64,000 bases of DNA from Microscilla marina ATCC 23134 (GCF_000169175.1 NZ_AAWS01000010.1:124001-188000), one strand, 5' to 3'. Positions 46,475 to 56,674 are shown, counted from the stretch's first letter. The notes: generated by a model not told the origin, from the letters alone. Made by a program: numbers and translations.

Positions 46475-48565
46475 ATGAAAGACAAGTGGACGTTTACATA
46501 CCGTTTTTATACACTATTATCAGGGATTTTTGCCTTTATCATCCTACAAAACACCTCTCTTAAGGCTCAATCACCTGTAATAAACTCAGTATCTGTACTT
46601 AGCTATACCAAAGTATTGGCAGATACCGCCGTAAGAGGAAGAGTAGTCACTAAAAATAAACTACCCGTAGATGGGGTAAAAGTACTGGTAGCAAATAGCC
46701 AAATTCCGCCTGCCACAACCGATGTTGGAGGATACTTTACGCTTGATTTACCCCGAAACTTTACTTTTGACGAAAGCAACAATATTGTTGTTTTTGGTGC
46801 TAAACTCAAAGGGGTAGGATATGTAGTCTCTAAAAGCAATAATTTTGTGCTGATTACAGTGAATCGTGAAGACGCTGAACGCCTCAACAATGTAGTTGTA
46901 TTTGATAAAAGTAAAAAGCCCATCCCAAAAGTCAATATATTGATCAATGGTTTTAGTTATATCGCCAATAACAGCGGAAAAATCGTGCTTAAGGGTACAA
47001 TTAATAAAACCGCTAAAATAGCCATTCGTGAGTACCGCATTATCGGAAAAGTTTTTGTGCAAAAAGATGCTTCTATGCATTTGTATGTAGCCAAAAAGGA
47101 AGCTGATAAAAAAGAAGTAACCCCCGAAAAAACAAAAGAGAAAAAAGATACTGCCAAAGTAGAAGAGAAGGACTCGCTGAATACCAACCAAGACAAGGGC
47201 AATGCTACGATTACCCGCAATTATGCAGATGCAGATTTCTCGGCGCTTGAAAAGGCAAAAATTATATTCAATCATAAATCTGAAAGCATTCAACGACAAA
47301 TTAGTGCCATTAGAACACGCCTGTCGAGTGACGCCAACCTGGGTAGTGCCGACCGCCTAAGGCTACAGCGAGAGTTGGAAAGGCTGGAAAAAGCACTGAA
47401 GAAAAATACTGCAGACTATCTTAAGTTTCAGGCAGATGTGCGCAAGCGTATCTTACGTATGAAAGAGCTCTTGTCAGACACGCAGGCAGAGCTTGCCAAA
47501 GCCAAGCTCGAAAAACAAAAGCTTGAGCTTGAAAAAGAAGTAACCAAACAAAAGGTATTTATCCGTACCCTTATTGTTATATCTATAGCATTGCTGGCAA
47601 TTCTTACGGCTATTTTTATGTATTTTATTAGCCGTCGTCGTAAGAAACAAAAAGAGCAAATGTCCGAAAAAGTGACCGAAATTAACCAGCAAAAAGAAGA
47701 AATTACAGCCCAGCGCGACATGATCGAAGAGCAAGCGGTAGAACTTGAAAAACGCAACGAAAAAATTACAGACAGTATTCGTTATGCCCAAACTATTCAA
47801 GATTCTATATTGCCTACCCCTGAGATGATTCACGAGGTATTTGCCGACTCTTTTATTTTTTACCGCCCCAAAGACATTGTTTCAGGCGATTTTTATTGGT
47901 TTACTCAAAAAGGCGACAATGTGATTATTTCTGCCATTGATTGTACCGGACATGGGGTGCCGGGTGGTTTTATGACCATGATGGGCAACAGTTTGCTCAA
48001 TCAAATCATCAATGTAGACAACGTACTAGACCCTGCCGAAATTCTCAATCAATTAGACGCCAAGGTAAAAGAAACCCTGCAAACTCATTTAAGAGACGAA
48101 GATGATGAGCGGGGAGGTGATGGAATGGATATGGTATTGCTTAAGCTGAACTTCAAAGAGCGCAAAGCCGTATTTGCAGGCGCCAAAAACCCATTGTACT
48201 ATATGCACGAAGGGCAAGACGACCTGCTTTATATAAGAGGCACCAGTATGTCTATTGGTAGTTTGTTTGCCAAAAAAGACCGTAAATACAAATCGCACGA
48301 GTTTGACCTGCAAGGCGACGAAACTTTTTATCTCATTAGTGATGGTTACCAGGATCAACTGGGGGGAGCCTCTAAACACCCCGATGGCAAACGAAAGAAG
48401 TTTATGCGACAACGCTTTATGGATATTCTCAAAGCTGGTAACAAACTACCTATGGCAGAGCAAGAGGCCATACTTGACCGGGAATTTAGAGATTGGAAAG
48501 AAATTGGCGACCAAACCGATGATGTCACAGTGATAGGTATCAAACTCAAGTCTGACTTGATTTAA
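46475..48565 (+). CDS. membrane protein with SpoIIE-type phosphatase and CarboxypepD_reg-like domain
   Basis: A 696-residue protein: signal peptide (to about 32), a CarboxypepD_reg-like beta-sandwich region (about 45-130), a Lys/Glu-rich linker, a coiled coil (265-360), one membrane helix (about 365-388), another coiled coil and a SpoIIE phosphatase (about 440-696). Phosphatase motifs SGDFYWF, DCTGHGVPGGFM, DGMDMVLLK, ISDGYQDQLGG and QTDDVTVIGIKL are all present. So its sensor region is outside the cytoplasmic membrane and its phosphatase inside. It is the third such enzyme in the window. No cognate kinase or phosphoprotein gene is next to it. Confidence 0.88.
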   Translation: MKDKWTFTYRFYTLLSGIFAFIILQNTSLKAQSPVINSVSVLSYTKVLADTAVRGRVVTKNKLPVDGVKVLVANSQIPPATTDVGGYFTLDLPRNFTFDESNNIVVFGAKLKGVGYVVSKSNNFVLITVNREDAERLNNVVVFDKSKKPIPKVNILINGFSYIANNSGKIVLKGTINKTAKIAIREYRIIGKVFVQKDASMHLYVAKKEADKKEVTPEKTKEKKDTAKVEEKDSLNTNQDKGNATITRNYADADFSALEKAKIIFNHKSESIQRQISAIRTRLSSDANLGSADRLRLQRELERLEKALKKNTADYLKFQADVRKRILRMKELLSDTQAELAKAKLEKQKLELEKEVTKQKVFIRTLIVISIALLAILTAIFMYFISRRRKKQKEQMSEKVTEINQQKEEITAQRDMIEEQAVELEKRNEKITDSIRYAQTIQDSILPTPEMIHEVFADSFIFYRPKDIVSGDFYWFTQKGDNVIISAIDCTGHGVPGGFMTMMGNSLLNQIINVDNVLDPAEILNQLDAKVKETLQTHLRDEDDERGGDGMDMVLLKLNFKERKAVFAGAKNPLYYMHEGQDDLLYIRGTSMSIGSLFAKKDRKYKSHEFDLQGDETFYLISDGYQDQLGGASKHPDGKRKKFMRQRFMDILKAGNKLPMAEQEAILDREFRDWKEIGDQTDDVTVIGIKLKSDLI

Positions 48566-48575
48566 GAACTTATAA

Positions 48576-48617
48576 ATAATAAAGCCTCTCTGAAACGTTT
48601 CAGAGAGGCTTTATTAT
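48576..48617 (+). terminator. perfect 42-bp palindrome
   Basis: A 21-bp stem without a loop (centre at ACGT, ATAATAAAGCCTCTCTGAAAC to its complement), just after the phosphatase stop. It is expected to terminate transcription in both directions. Confidence 0.85.
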
Positions 48618-48819
48618 TATAAATAAAACAGTGGGGTATAAGTTTAAGTGGATAGTTTGTATACTCTAAAAAAATCAAATTAACTCGCCTTCGTATTTTG
48701 TAAGCGAGGCACCGCGAAGCCATACAACCATCTCCTAATTGCAAGAAACTGAATACTGAGTAACATCAATTACTAAGGAACATGTTCAAAATAAGTGTCG
48801 AGATTGAGGGCGTATACTC

Positions 48820-48925
48820 GAGGCTGGCTGAGGCACTTTTTGCAGTCGTAGCCATAGCTACGGCGAAAACCGATGGCTGCAGCCCTGCTGCGCCGAGCTC
48901 TGCCAAAGGCTAAAAGTAACGAAAG
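48820..48925. repeat. family B dispersed repeat
   Basis: Contains aaaaccgatggctgcagc, then ctgctgcgccgagctctgcc and aaaggctaaaa. It is similar to an inverted copy at 41415-41530 and to shorter copies near 45115 and 36130. It is flanked by gene-free DNA (48618-49007). Confidence 0.65.
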
Positions 48926-49007
48926 TCAGTAAAGAGGATATGTTCTAAACCGGACAGTTATTGTTGAGGGCTATGCCCGAAATCCCGTTTACGGGGCGAT
49001 CACGTTC

Positions 49008-50111
49008 CTAAATAAATTCTGCACCTTTATTTTTGGCATCCGCCACAAAATCTTTGACTTTTTGCTCATCTTCTTTGCGGCAAATCAACAATACATTGTC
49101 ATACTCAGCAACAATACAGTCTTGTAAGCCTTGCAAAACAACGAGTTTTTCGTGGGGTGTCTTTACCATACAGTTGTAACTGTTGTAGGTAATGGTATTG
49201 CCTAAAATTACATTGCGGTTTTCATCTTTGGGCAATTCATTATAGAGCGACTTCCAGGTGCCCAGGTCAGACCATTTAAAGCCCGCTAAAATCACGTATA
49301 CATTCTCTGCCTTCTCCATGACCCCGTAGTCAATAGAAATACTCTTACAAAGCGAGTATGCCCGTCTAATGGCTTCGTCTTCCTGGGGGGTGTAAAAGCT
49401 TTTTTGAGCCTCAAAAAATATGTCGTGCAAGTCAGGAATATACTGTTTCACTGCCTTGATGATAGTTCGGGCGTTCCAGGCAAAAATGCCCGCGTTCCAA
49501 ACAAACTCTCCACTGTCAACAAACTGTTGAGCCATTTCAATGACCGGTTTTTCGGTAAAAGTTTTTACCCTGCTCAGTTCATCTTTTTCTTCTTCAAACT
49601 GAATATACCCATAACCTGTGTCGGGGCGGGTAGGTTGAATCCCTAAGGTGACCAAAATATCTTTTTCGGCGGTGGCTGCCAATGCTTTAAGCATCGATTG
49701 TTCAAATGCTTCTACCTCAGTAATGATATGGTCAGCGGGTGATACAATGATATTAGCTGCTGGATTTTTAATAGCAATTTTATGTGAAGCATAAGCTATA
49801 CAAGGAGCAGTATTGCGTTTGACAGGTTCAAGTAATATTTGATCATCGCTCAAAAACGGCAACTGTTCTTTGACCAGGTTCTTATATATCTTATTAGTTA
49901 CGACAAATATATTCTCTGGTAAGCATATATTTTCAAAACGTTTGACAGTAGACTGGAGCAAAGTACCACCTTTTTCCAGAATATCATGAAACTGTTTCGG
50001 GAAAGAGGTTCGGCTAAATGGCCATAAACGAGAGCCCACCCCTCCTGCCATAATAATCACAAAGTTGTTTGCTCGGTCTTTTTTCGTTTCAGACATCTGA
50101 TTTTGATTCAT
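49008..50111 (-). CDS. manC: mannose-1-phosphate guanylyltransferase
   Basis: The 367-residue enzyme makes GDP-mannose from mannose-1-phosphate and GTP. The signature MAGGVGSRLWPFSRTSFPKQF lies near residues 21-41. The nucleotide-sugar pattern continues with PADHII, TLGIQPTRPDTGYGYI, ETFTEKP-like FTEKPVIE, GEFVWNAGIFAWN and DYGVMEKAENVYV. No C-terminal isomerase domain is present, so it is the monofunctional form. It supplies GDP-mannose for surface polysaccharide, but no glycan genes are adjacent. Confidence 0.93.
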   Translation of the reverse strand: MNQNQMSETKKDRANNFVIIMAGGVGSRLWPFSRTSFPKQFHDILEKGGTLLQSTVKRFENICLPENIFVVTNKIYKNLVKEQLPFLSDDQILLEPVKRNTAPCIAYASHKIAIKNPAANIIVSPADHIITEVEAFEQSMLKALAATAEKDILVTLGIQPTRPDTGYGYIQFEEEKDELSRVKTFTEKPVIEMAQQFVDSGEFVWNAGIFAWNARTIIKAVKQYIPDLHDIFFEAQKSFYTPQEDEAIRRAYSLCKSISIDYGVMEKAENVYVILAGFKWSDLGTWKSLYNELPKDENRNVILGNTITYNSYNCMVKTPHEKLVVLQGLQDCIVAEYDNVLLICRKEDEQKVKDFVADAKNKGAEFI

Positions 50112-50366
50112 TACTCAAAATTTTTATATTAGATTAGAAATATAAAGCAATCACTACAAAGAGTGCAAATTTACTACACAAGAGATTTTTATTATCTTTT
50201 TTTACTTATATTTCTAAATAACTTTTAGTACCTTCGATATACGTTTTGCTAAAAATATAAGCACGTATTAATCATTGCAAATTCTCTAATAAGGGGATTT
50301 GATTTTTTTTATTTATGGTGTATTTATGCTTATTAAATACACACAAAGTTTATCTTCACTTCATCA

Positions 50367-52559
50367 ATGAATATGGAGACAGTTAGTAAACTAGATTTAA
50401 AAGAGAAGTTAAAAGAGGTATTCGGGTATGGGCAGTTTCGTGGTGCCCAGCAAGAAATCATCAAAAGTATTTTAGGTGAGAAGAATACCTTCGTTATCAT
50501 GCCAACAGGTGCTGGTAAATCCCTCTGTTATCAATTACCTGCCATTGTTTCGCCAGGTTCGGCCATTGTCATCTCCCCACTTATTGCTCTGATGAAAAAT
50601 CAGGTTGATCAGCTCAATGCTTTGGGTATCAATGCACAGTTTCTCAACTCTACCCTCACTAAGGGAGAAATTACCCGTGTAAAAAAAGATGTGCTGAATG
50701 GTGAAGTCAAGCTACTGTATGTAGCTCCTGAGTCTCTTACCAAAGAAAGCAATGTAGATTTTCTGAAAAAAGCACAAATTTCTTTTGTTGCTATAGATGA
50801 AGCTCACTGTATATCAGAATGGGGACACGACTTTCGCCCTGAATATCGTAAAATTCGTCAAATTATCGACAACTTAGGCAACTTGCCCATCATAGCCTTG
50901 ACTGCTACGGCAACTCCTAAAGTACAACAAGATATTCAGCGTAACCTCCAGATGGAGGATGCCTCGGTTTTCAAGTCATCGTTTAACCGCCCCAACCTTT
51001 ACTATGAGGTTCGCCCGAAGATTCACGTTAAAAAACAACTCATCAAATACCTTAAAAATAAAAAAGGGGAATCGGGCATTATTTATTGCCTGAGTCGCAA
51101 AAAGGTAGAAGAAATATATGAGTTTTTGAAAGTAAACGATATTAAGGCGCTTCCTTACCATGCAGGGCTTGATTCAAGCGTGAGAATGCGTAACCAGGAT
51201 GCTTTTTTGAACGAAGATGCCGATATTATTGTGGCTACTATAGCCTTTGGAATGGGCATAGACAAGCCTGACGTACGTTGTGTGATTCATTATGATGCGC
51301 CCAAGTCGCTTGAAGGCTACTATCAGGAAACCGGACGCGCCGGACGCGACGGGTTGAATGCAGACTGTATCATGTTTTACAGTCCCAACGATATCCAAAA
51401 GCTTGAAAAGTTTAACAAAGACAAGCCTGTAACCGAACGCGACAACGCGCGTCACTTGTTGCAGGAAATGATGGACTACGCCACTTCAGGGGTTTGCCGC
51501 CGCCGTCAGTTGCTTCATTATTTTGGCGAAAAAATGGATAAAGATGGTGGGTTTAACGACAACACCGATCAGCCTACGCCAAAGTTTGATGCCACTGAAC
51601 ATGTAAGTTGGGTGCTCAAAGCAGTAGCGCAAACTGGTGCCCGCTTTCATATCAGTCACATATCAGACATACTCATGGGTAAAGAAACTGATTATGTGAA
51701 GAGCTACGACCACAACAAGCTGGATGTGTTTGCCAAAGGAAGCCATAAAGATGCGGCCTACTGGCGCTCTGTTATTCGCCAAATTTTGTTATACAACTTT
51801 CTGGAGAAAGACATTGATAACTTTGGCGTAGTAAAAGTAGCACAAAAAGGACACGATTTTCTTGCCAGCCCTTATAAGGTGATGCTGTCTGAAGACCATG
51901 ACTACAGCAAAGTAACCACCGAAGAAGAAGACGATAGAGAAATGGGCAATACAGTCAATACCAAGGCTTATGACCCGGTGTTGTTTGAAATGCTCAAAAA
52001 CCTGCGTCGAAAGGTGGCCAAAGAAAAAGGGTTTCCTCCTTATGTGATTTTTCAGGATCCCTCGCTCGAAGAAATTGCCACCACTTACCCCACCACCAAA
52101 GAGGAACTTGCTCAGATCAACGGAGTAGGACGTGGTAAGGTAGAAAAGTTTGGCAGACAATTTATTGAGCTAATTATCAAGTATGTCAAAGAAAATGAGA
52201 TAGAAACTGCCTCAGATGTGGTAGTGAAATCGGCGGTTAATAAATCAAAAATCAAGATTTACATTATCCAGCAAATTGACCGAAAGGTAGATCTGGAAGA
52301 AATAGCTGAGGCTAAAAATGTAAAACTGGCCGATATTATCAGCGAAATAGAGCATATTTGTTATTCGGGTACCCGTCTTAATCTCGATTATTACATTGAT
52401 CAGATTTTGGAGGAAGATCGCCAAGACGATATTTATGACTATTTTATGGAGGCCGAAACCGATCACATAGGCACCGCCTTGTCAGAGCTTGACGAAGAGT
52501 ACAGCGAAGACGAGTTGCGTTTGATGCGAGTGAAGTTTTTGTCAGAAGTGGCCAACTAA
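50367..52559 (+). CDS. recQ: RecQ-type DNA helicase
   Basis: A 730-residue ATP-dependent 3'-5' helicase. Motifs include the Q-motif region FGYGQFRGAQ, Walker A MPTGAGKS (near 51), DEAHCISEWGHDFRP, the helicase VI region QETGRAGRDG, and the aromatic-rich loop. The RQC start shows GVCRRRQLLHYFGE with Cys377. The canonical next three zinc cysteines (C-x-x-C-x-x-C type) are absent: the following sequence is acidic and has no Cys. An HRDC domain with GRGKVEKFG follows, and a C-terminal extension of about 100 residues. Genome repair or recombination is the expected role. Confidence 0.93.
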   Translation: MNMETVSKLDLKEKLKEVFGYGQFRGAQQEIIKSILGEKNTFVIMPTGAGKSLCYQLPAIVSPGSAIVISPLIALMKNQVDQLNALGINAQFLNSTLTKGEITRVKKDVLNGEVKLLYVAPESLTKESNVDFLKKAQISFVAIDEAHCISEWGHDFRPEYRKIRQIIDNLGNLPIIALTATATPKVQQDIQRNLQMEDASVFKSSFNRPNLYYEVRPKIHVKKQLIKYLKNKKGESGIIYCLSRKKVEEIYEFLKVNDIKALPYHAGLDSSVRMRNQDAFLNEDADIIVATIAFGMGIDKPDVRCVIHYDAPKSLEGYYQETGRAGRDGLNADCIMFYSPNDIQKLEKFNKDKPVTERDNARHLLQEMMDYATSGVCRRRQLLHYFGEKMDKDGGFNDNTDQPTPKFDATEHVSWVLKAVAQTGARFHISHISDILMGKETDYVKSYDHNKLDVFAKGSHKDAAYWRSVIRQILLYNFLEKDIDNFGVVKVAQKGHDFLASPYKVMLSEDHDYSKVTTEEEDDREMGNTVNTKAYDPVLFEMLKNLRRKVAKEKGFPPYVIFQDPSLEEIATTYPTTKEELAQINGVGRGKVEKFGRQFIELIIKYVKENEIETASDVVVKSAVNKSKIKIYIIQQIDRKVDLEEIAEAKNVKLADIISEIEHICYSGTRLNLDYYIDQILEEDRQDDIYDYFMEAETDHIGTALSELDEEYSEDELRLMRVKFLSEVAN

Positions 52560-52756
52560 ATATTTTTTAGCCCCACTACAAATAAAATACATACAAATAT
52601 TTACCTGCTTACTAAAAGCAGTTAAAAGTAATAGTTATACCAACATTTTGATAAATTTGTGCTGCATTTAGTTAGTACATCATCAAAGGTAGGGCTATTA
52701 CTTTTTTTGGCTTCAGGACAAGGGCATCACAGTTAAAACCTAATGCCTGATAAAAT

Positions 52757-52965
52757 AGTACTCTACCCTACTATTTTTCGCTCTGATTTGTGTCTTCACA
52801 ACCGGGTTTACAAATTCTTAGAATTGGTGCTCAGCGAAGCTAAATCAATCTACCCACAAGTCCTTAGATACCGATGTATATCGGTGCCCAAAAAACGACT
52901 TATTTTAGGGTTTCGATCGCCCCCGTATGGCGGGATTTATCAATTGGTGAAGACACACAACCGAG
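52757..52965. repeat. dispersed repeat A, long copy
   Basis: The copy near 52860 (caagtccttagataccgatgtatatcggtgcc) is homologous to the 36045 region over about 130 bases, including preceding actctacc.tactatttt and following cgacttattttagggtttcgat. An inserted piece (cgcccccgtatggcggga) differs. A short plus-strand frame (52743-53012) over it is not a gene. No gene is seen in 52560-53041. Confidence 0.6.
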
Positions 52966-53041
52966 GCGAAAATGATGTTTTTTTAAAAAAGCTGGGTAGA
53001 GTAGTAAAATAGCCTGCCCTATACTAAAAATAGACACTTTT

Positions 53042-54328
53042 ATGAATATTTTGATTCTTGGTTCGGGAGGAAGAGAGCACGCGTTTGCCTGGAAAATAGC
53101 GCAAAGCAAGCGGTATGATAAACTGTTTGTGGCACCGGGCAACGCCGGAACAGCCCAGGTGGCTACCAATGTAAATATTGCCGTAGATGATTTTGAGACA
53201 ATTGGCAAATATGCGTTGGAACAACACATCGACTTGATTTTGGTAGGGCCAGAGGCTCCTTTGGTCAAAGGAATCAAAAATTACTTTGCCGACTCGCCCA
53301 AGTTGCTACACGTAAAGGTAATAGGGCCTGACAAGCGGGGGGCAATGTTGGAAGGGAGCAAAGACTTCTCGAAAAACTTTATGGCAAAGTATGGCATTCC
53401 TACCGCACAGTCTCAAACCTTTACTAAAGATACCCTCAACGAAGGCTTGGCTTATTTAGAAACACAAAGTTTGCCCATTGTACTTAAGGCAGATGGTTTG
53501 GCGGCAGGCAAAGGGGTGATTATAAGCGAAACCCTGGCACACGCCCAGGCTACGCTCAAAGAAATGCTCATGGAAGCAAAGTTTGGCGATGCCAGCTCTA
53601 AGGTAGTCATTGAACAGTTTTTGAAAGGCATAGAAATGTCTGCCTTTATTCTAAGCGATGGCGAAAGTTATTGTGTATTGCCCGAAGCCAAAGACTATAA
53701 GCGCATTGGTGAGCAAGATACCGGGCTAAACACGGGTGGAATGGGGGCAGTGTCGCCGGTACCCTTTGCCAAAGGTGATTTTATGCAAAAGGTAGAAGAA
53801 AAAGTAATACAACCTACTGTAGAGGGGCTCAAAGCAGAGGGCATCAGTTACACTGGGTTTATATTTTTTGGTTTGATGAATGTAGACGGCGAGCCTTATG
53901 TAATAGAGTACAATGCGCGTATGGGCGACCCTGAAACCGAGGTAGTAATGCCCCGCATCAGCTCCGATTTTGTGCAAATGCTACAGGCAACTGCCGAACA
54001 AAAGCTCAAAGACTTTGTCATCGAAACCGACCCACGTACCGCCGCTACGGTGATGTTGGTGTCGGGTGGCTACCCTGAAAGTTATGAAAAGGGTAAAAAA
54101 ATGGCTGGGTTTGACGAAGTGGGCGAGGTCATCTTGTTTCATGCGGGCACCAAAACCAACGAACAGGATGAGGTGTTGACCAACGGGGGGCGGGTAATTT
54201 CGCTTACTGGGTTGGGCGATGACATTCCGCAGGCTTTGACCAAATGCAAGGCTGCCGCCGAAAAAATTGACTTTGAAGGTAAATACTACCGCAAAGACAT
54301 TGGCTTAGACTTGATGAGTGAAGCTTAA
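53042..54328 (+). CDS. purD: phosphoribosylamine-glycine ligase
   Basis: PurD (428 residues) is an ATP-grasp enzyme of purine synthesis that joins glycine to 5-phosphoribosylamine. The N-terminal GSGGREHA (residues 7-14) and the glycine-rich loop LKADGLAAGKGV near 145 are conserved. The ATP-grasp core has GEPYVIEYNARMGDPETE (about 285-302). The length is standard. It is separated from the preceding repeat and followed by a terminator, so it is transcribed alone. Confidence 0.97.
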   Translation: MNILILGSGGREHAFAWKIAQSKRYDKLFVAPGNAGTAQVATNVNIAVDDFETIGKYALEQHIDLILVGPEAPLVKGIKNYFADSPKLLHVKVIGPDKRGAMLEGSKDFSKNFMAKYGIPTAQSQTFTKDTLNEGLAYLETQSLPIVLKADGLAAGKGVIISETLAHAQATLKEMLMEAKFGDASSKVVIEQFLKGIEMSAFILSDGESYCVLPEAKDYKRIGEQDTGLNTGGMGAVSPVPFAKGDFMQKVEEKVIQPTVEGLKAEGISYTGFIFFGLMNVDGEPYVIEYNARMGDPETEVVMPRISSDFVQMLQATAEQKLKDFVIETDPRTAATVMLVSGGYPESYEKGKKMAGFDEVGEVILFHAGTKTNEQDEVLTNGGRVISLTGLGDDIPQALTKCKAAAEKIDFEGKYYRKDIGLDLMSEA

Positions 54329-54343
54329 TATACTTATAGATTC

Positions 54344-54377
54344 ACCCTTTGACAAATTGCCAAAGGGTATTTTTTTT
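54344..54377 (+). terminator. intrinsic terminator
   Basis: Stem ACCCTTTG / CAAAGGGT, 9-base loop and a run of eight T after one A, just after purD. Confidence 0.85.
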
Positions 54378-54386
54378 ATTATCAAA

Positions 54387-55127
54387 TTACAAAGCTTCAA
54401 ACAACATACCCAATAAATCTGGTACAAACCAAACTACCAGAGCAACACAGGCAGCAATGATGGCACGTCGCAAAAAGCGGCGTCCTTCGGCTACGGCGGC
54501 GTGTCCTGTCAATGCTTTCCCTGAACTGGTCTGAATCTCTTTTATGATTAAGCCATCGTAGGCAAGGAATATAAAGTATAAAAGAGGTATATTCACCAGA
54601 AGGCCTAATGCAATGTCTACATACATCATCATTATGTTAAAGGAATTTCTAGCTATTTTTTCATCCGAGGTTTCAAAGTTAGTTTCTACTATGCCATTTC
54701 TTACTTTCTGGTATAGGGTTTCTCCAGAAATATCCACCTCAAGGTCAAAGGAAAAAGCAATGCGAACTTTCTTGTTGCCAGACCATTGTGCTGAAAGGTT
54801 TACATTAGAAACGCTCCCCACAGTGCTTGACCTACTCTGGTAATTGTGTAGATAGATTACCTTCCAGTTGCCCGACTCGCTCCGAAAACAAAAGGCTTTA
54901 TTGCCTGGGTAGCAGTTAATGTTAAACCTATTGTCGCTGAGGTAAATTAACCTTACATCTTTAGTAGTGATGGTTTTGCCATTTACTTCGGCTTTAAAGT
55001 ATCCATTGGTGGTGTTGTTAGGTGTTACAAGCATTGCAACACTCCAAAACTCGACGAGAATTATGATAACCCAACGTGTGGTAGATATACGCAGTGGAAA
55101 TATTTCTTGAAATTTGTGTTTGATCAT
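54387..55127 (-). CDS. membrane protein of unknown function
   Basis: A 246-residue protein. The start at 55127 (MIKHKFQEIF) is preferred; an earlier Met at 55208 would overlap the preceding gene. It has an N-terminal helix (about 14-33), a beta-rich outer domain (about 40-150), and two more helices (about 175-195 and 225-245). The middle has a TVGSVSNVNLSAQW-type pattern. No domain is recognised. It is downstream of, and possibly co-transcribed with, the coiled-coil membrane gene at 55175 (gap 47 bp). Confidence 0.75.
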   Translation of the reverse strand: MIKHKFQEIFPLRISTTRWVIIILVEFWSVAMLVTPNNTTNGYFKAEVNGKTITTKDVRLIYLSDNRFNINCYPGNKAFCFRSESGNWKVIYLHNYQSRSSTVGSVSNVNLSAQWSGNKKVRIAFSFDLEVDISGETLYQKVRNGIVETNFETSDEKIARNSFNIMMMYVDIALGLLVNIPLLYFIFLAYDGLIIKEIQTSSGKALTGHAAVAEGRRFLRRAIIAACVALVVWFVPDLLGMLFEAL

Positions 55128-55174
55128 TGTTTTGTAGTATGATGAGTAATTGTTCGGAATATAAGAAATAAATC

Positions 55175-56674
55175 TTAGCTTTTCAGCAAATAAGCCGTTT
55201 GTCGCCAAATGTCCAATGTTTGGAGGCGTTGTTCATAAGCTTGCCAAAACTCTTCGTGGTTGTTACTATGTTCATAACTTTGCCAAAGTTGGAGTATGCT
55301 GTCTTCAGTGTTTTTATCAAATGCATATTTCAATTGTAGTGCTTCTACTTCTTGCGTCAGCGCCTCTATATCCTGTTGTGTGGTCGCTTGTTTTGACTTC
55401 ATCTGGGCTTGGTGTTGCCTTTTTTGGCTGAATTGCTCCAGCTCTTCAGGATAGTGTTGCTGAAGAAAAGCTGTTAGTTTTTGTGTATTGTGTGTATTAC
55501 TATTGGGGTGGTGTTGCGCATACTTAGCCCAAAGCCCCTTGAGATGCTCATTGACCGCGTTTTGTGCCTCTTCATGCTTTTGCTTAAACAAAGTGTAGGC
55601 TTGTTGTTTTTGGCTCAATTGCTCCTTTTTTGCTTCGTATTGTTGTTGCTGATAGGCTGGGCTTTGTTGTATGCGTCGCCTTTTAGCCTGTTCGCTCATT
55701 TTGTGTAGTTTTAGCTGGGCACCTTGTAGGCGTGTCACCAGAGTTTGGTGGGCGGTTGCCAATGATTCATATTCAGCAGTAGGGGGAGAGTTGGGAGGCA
55801 ACAACTCGTCTAATTTTTCGGAATTTTGTTGAATCTGATCTATCAATAGCGTGAGCTTTTGCAAAGTGTGTTTGAGCTTAGCATAAGGGCTTCGGGTGGA
55901 TTGGTTTGTCAACCGATGCACCGTTTCTAATACCTTAGTGGCTCGTGGGTTTATTTGCAAGTATTCAACCTCTGCTTTATTGATGCCTTCTTGAAGTTGT
56001 TTTTGGTCATAAGCTTTAATAAACGCCCCCATTTCTTGTCGGCTGGTTTGCACTAACTTTCCTTGCGTGTCCATTGCTTGCCTCAATTGCGCGCACCTTG
56101 CTTGCTGGGTCTTAAGTGGGGCAAGCATATCCTTAACCCGTGCCAACTCGTGAGTAAATTCGTCGTGTAACAAGGCTAATTGTTGAGACGCGTGGTAAAG
56201 TTCAGTGCGGTAGCGTTTCAGTTTTTGCGGCGGGTAATGATAAGGCAGGTTCCAAACAATCGTTTTTAGTTGTTCAATGCTTTGCAAAGTGTCTGCTACA
56301 CGTTGGTGTATGTTTGATTGTATCGTTTCGCATTGTTTGATTGTTTCAGCTTCTTGTTGTTGTACCTTTTTGGAAACTCTCTGAGCGGAGGTTGTTTCAG
56401 GTGAGCTGGGATTGACCAGGTCAAATAATTTTCTGACCATGCCAATGACCAAAGGAATCACTAAGCCTCCTCCCCCTGCCACAATTGCCAAGTCTCTTGA
56501 AGTCATTTGATCCAAAACAATCAAAAGCACTACAAACAAGGGGGCAACTACCCACGAAAACACTATAGCCACCCCCTTATCGGTCAAGTGTCCGTCGGTG
56601 GTTGTCCATAATAGGGTACTTATAAACAGTAAAAGAAAGATTAAATAGGATATGTGAGGCATTGGTTTGATCAA
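55175..56674 (-). CDS. membrane protein with long coiled coil
   Basis: A 499-residue protein with two N-terminal helices (about 7-25 and 33-55), a third GGGGLVIPLVIGM segment near 72, and then a long, Gln-rich coiled coil (about 100-470). No enzyme motif is visible. Heptads are rich in Leu with many Gln, Lys and His. Its product may be a structural or membrane-shaping protein. It lies immediately beside the peptide gene cluster but in the same strand direction, with about 115 bp and a degenerate peptide gene between. Confidence 0.78.
   Translation of the reverse strand: MIKPMPHISYLIFLLLFISTLLWTTTDGHLTDKGVAIVFSWVVAPLFVVLLIVLDQMTSRDLAIVAGGGGLVIPLVIGMVRKLFDLVNPSSPETTSAQRVSKKVQQQEAETIKQCETIQSNIHQRVADTLQSIEQLKTIVWNLPYHYPPQKLKRYRTELYHASQQLALLHDEFTHELARVKDMLAPLKTQQARCAQLRQAMDTQGKLVQTSRQEMGAFIKAYDQKQLQEGINKAEVEYLQINPRATKVLETVHRLTNQSTRSPYAKLKHTLQKLTLLIDQIQQNSEKLDELLPPNSPPTAEYESLATAHQTLVTRLQGAQLKLHKMSEQAKRRRIQQSPAYQQQQYEAKKEQLSQKQQAYTLFKQKHEEAQNAVNEHLKGLWAKYAQHHPNSNTHNTQKLTAFLQQHYPEELEQFSQKRQHQAQMKSKQATTQQDIEALTQEVEALQLKYAFDKNTEDSILQLWQSYEHSNNHEEFWQAYEQRLQTLDIWRQTAYLLKS

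Noticed and set aside
52743-53012. An 89-residue plus-strand frame
   Set aside because: It lies over the dispersed repeat A copy and has no gene-like features.
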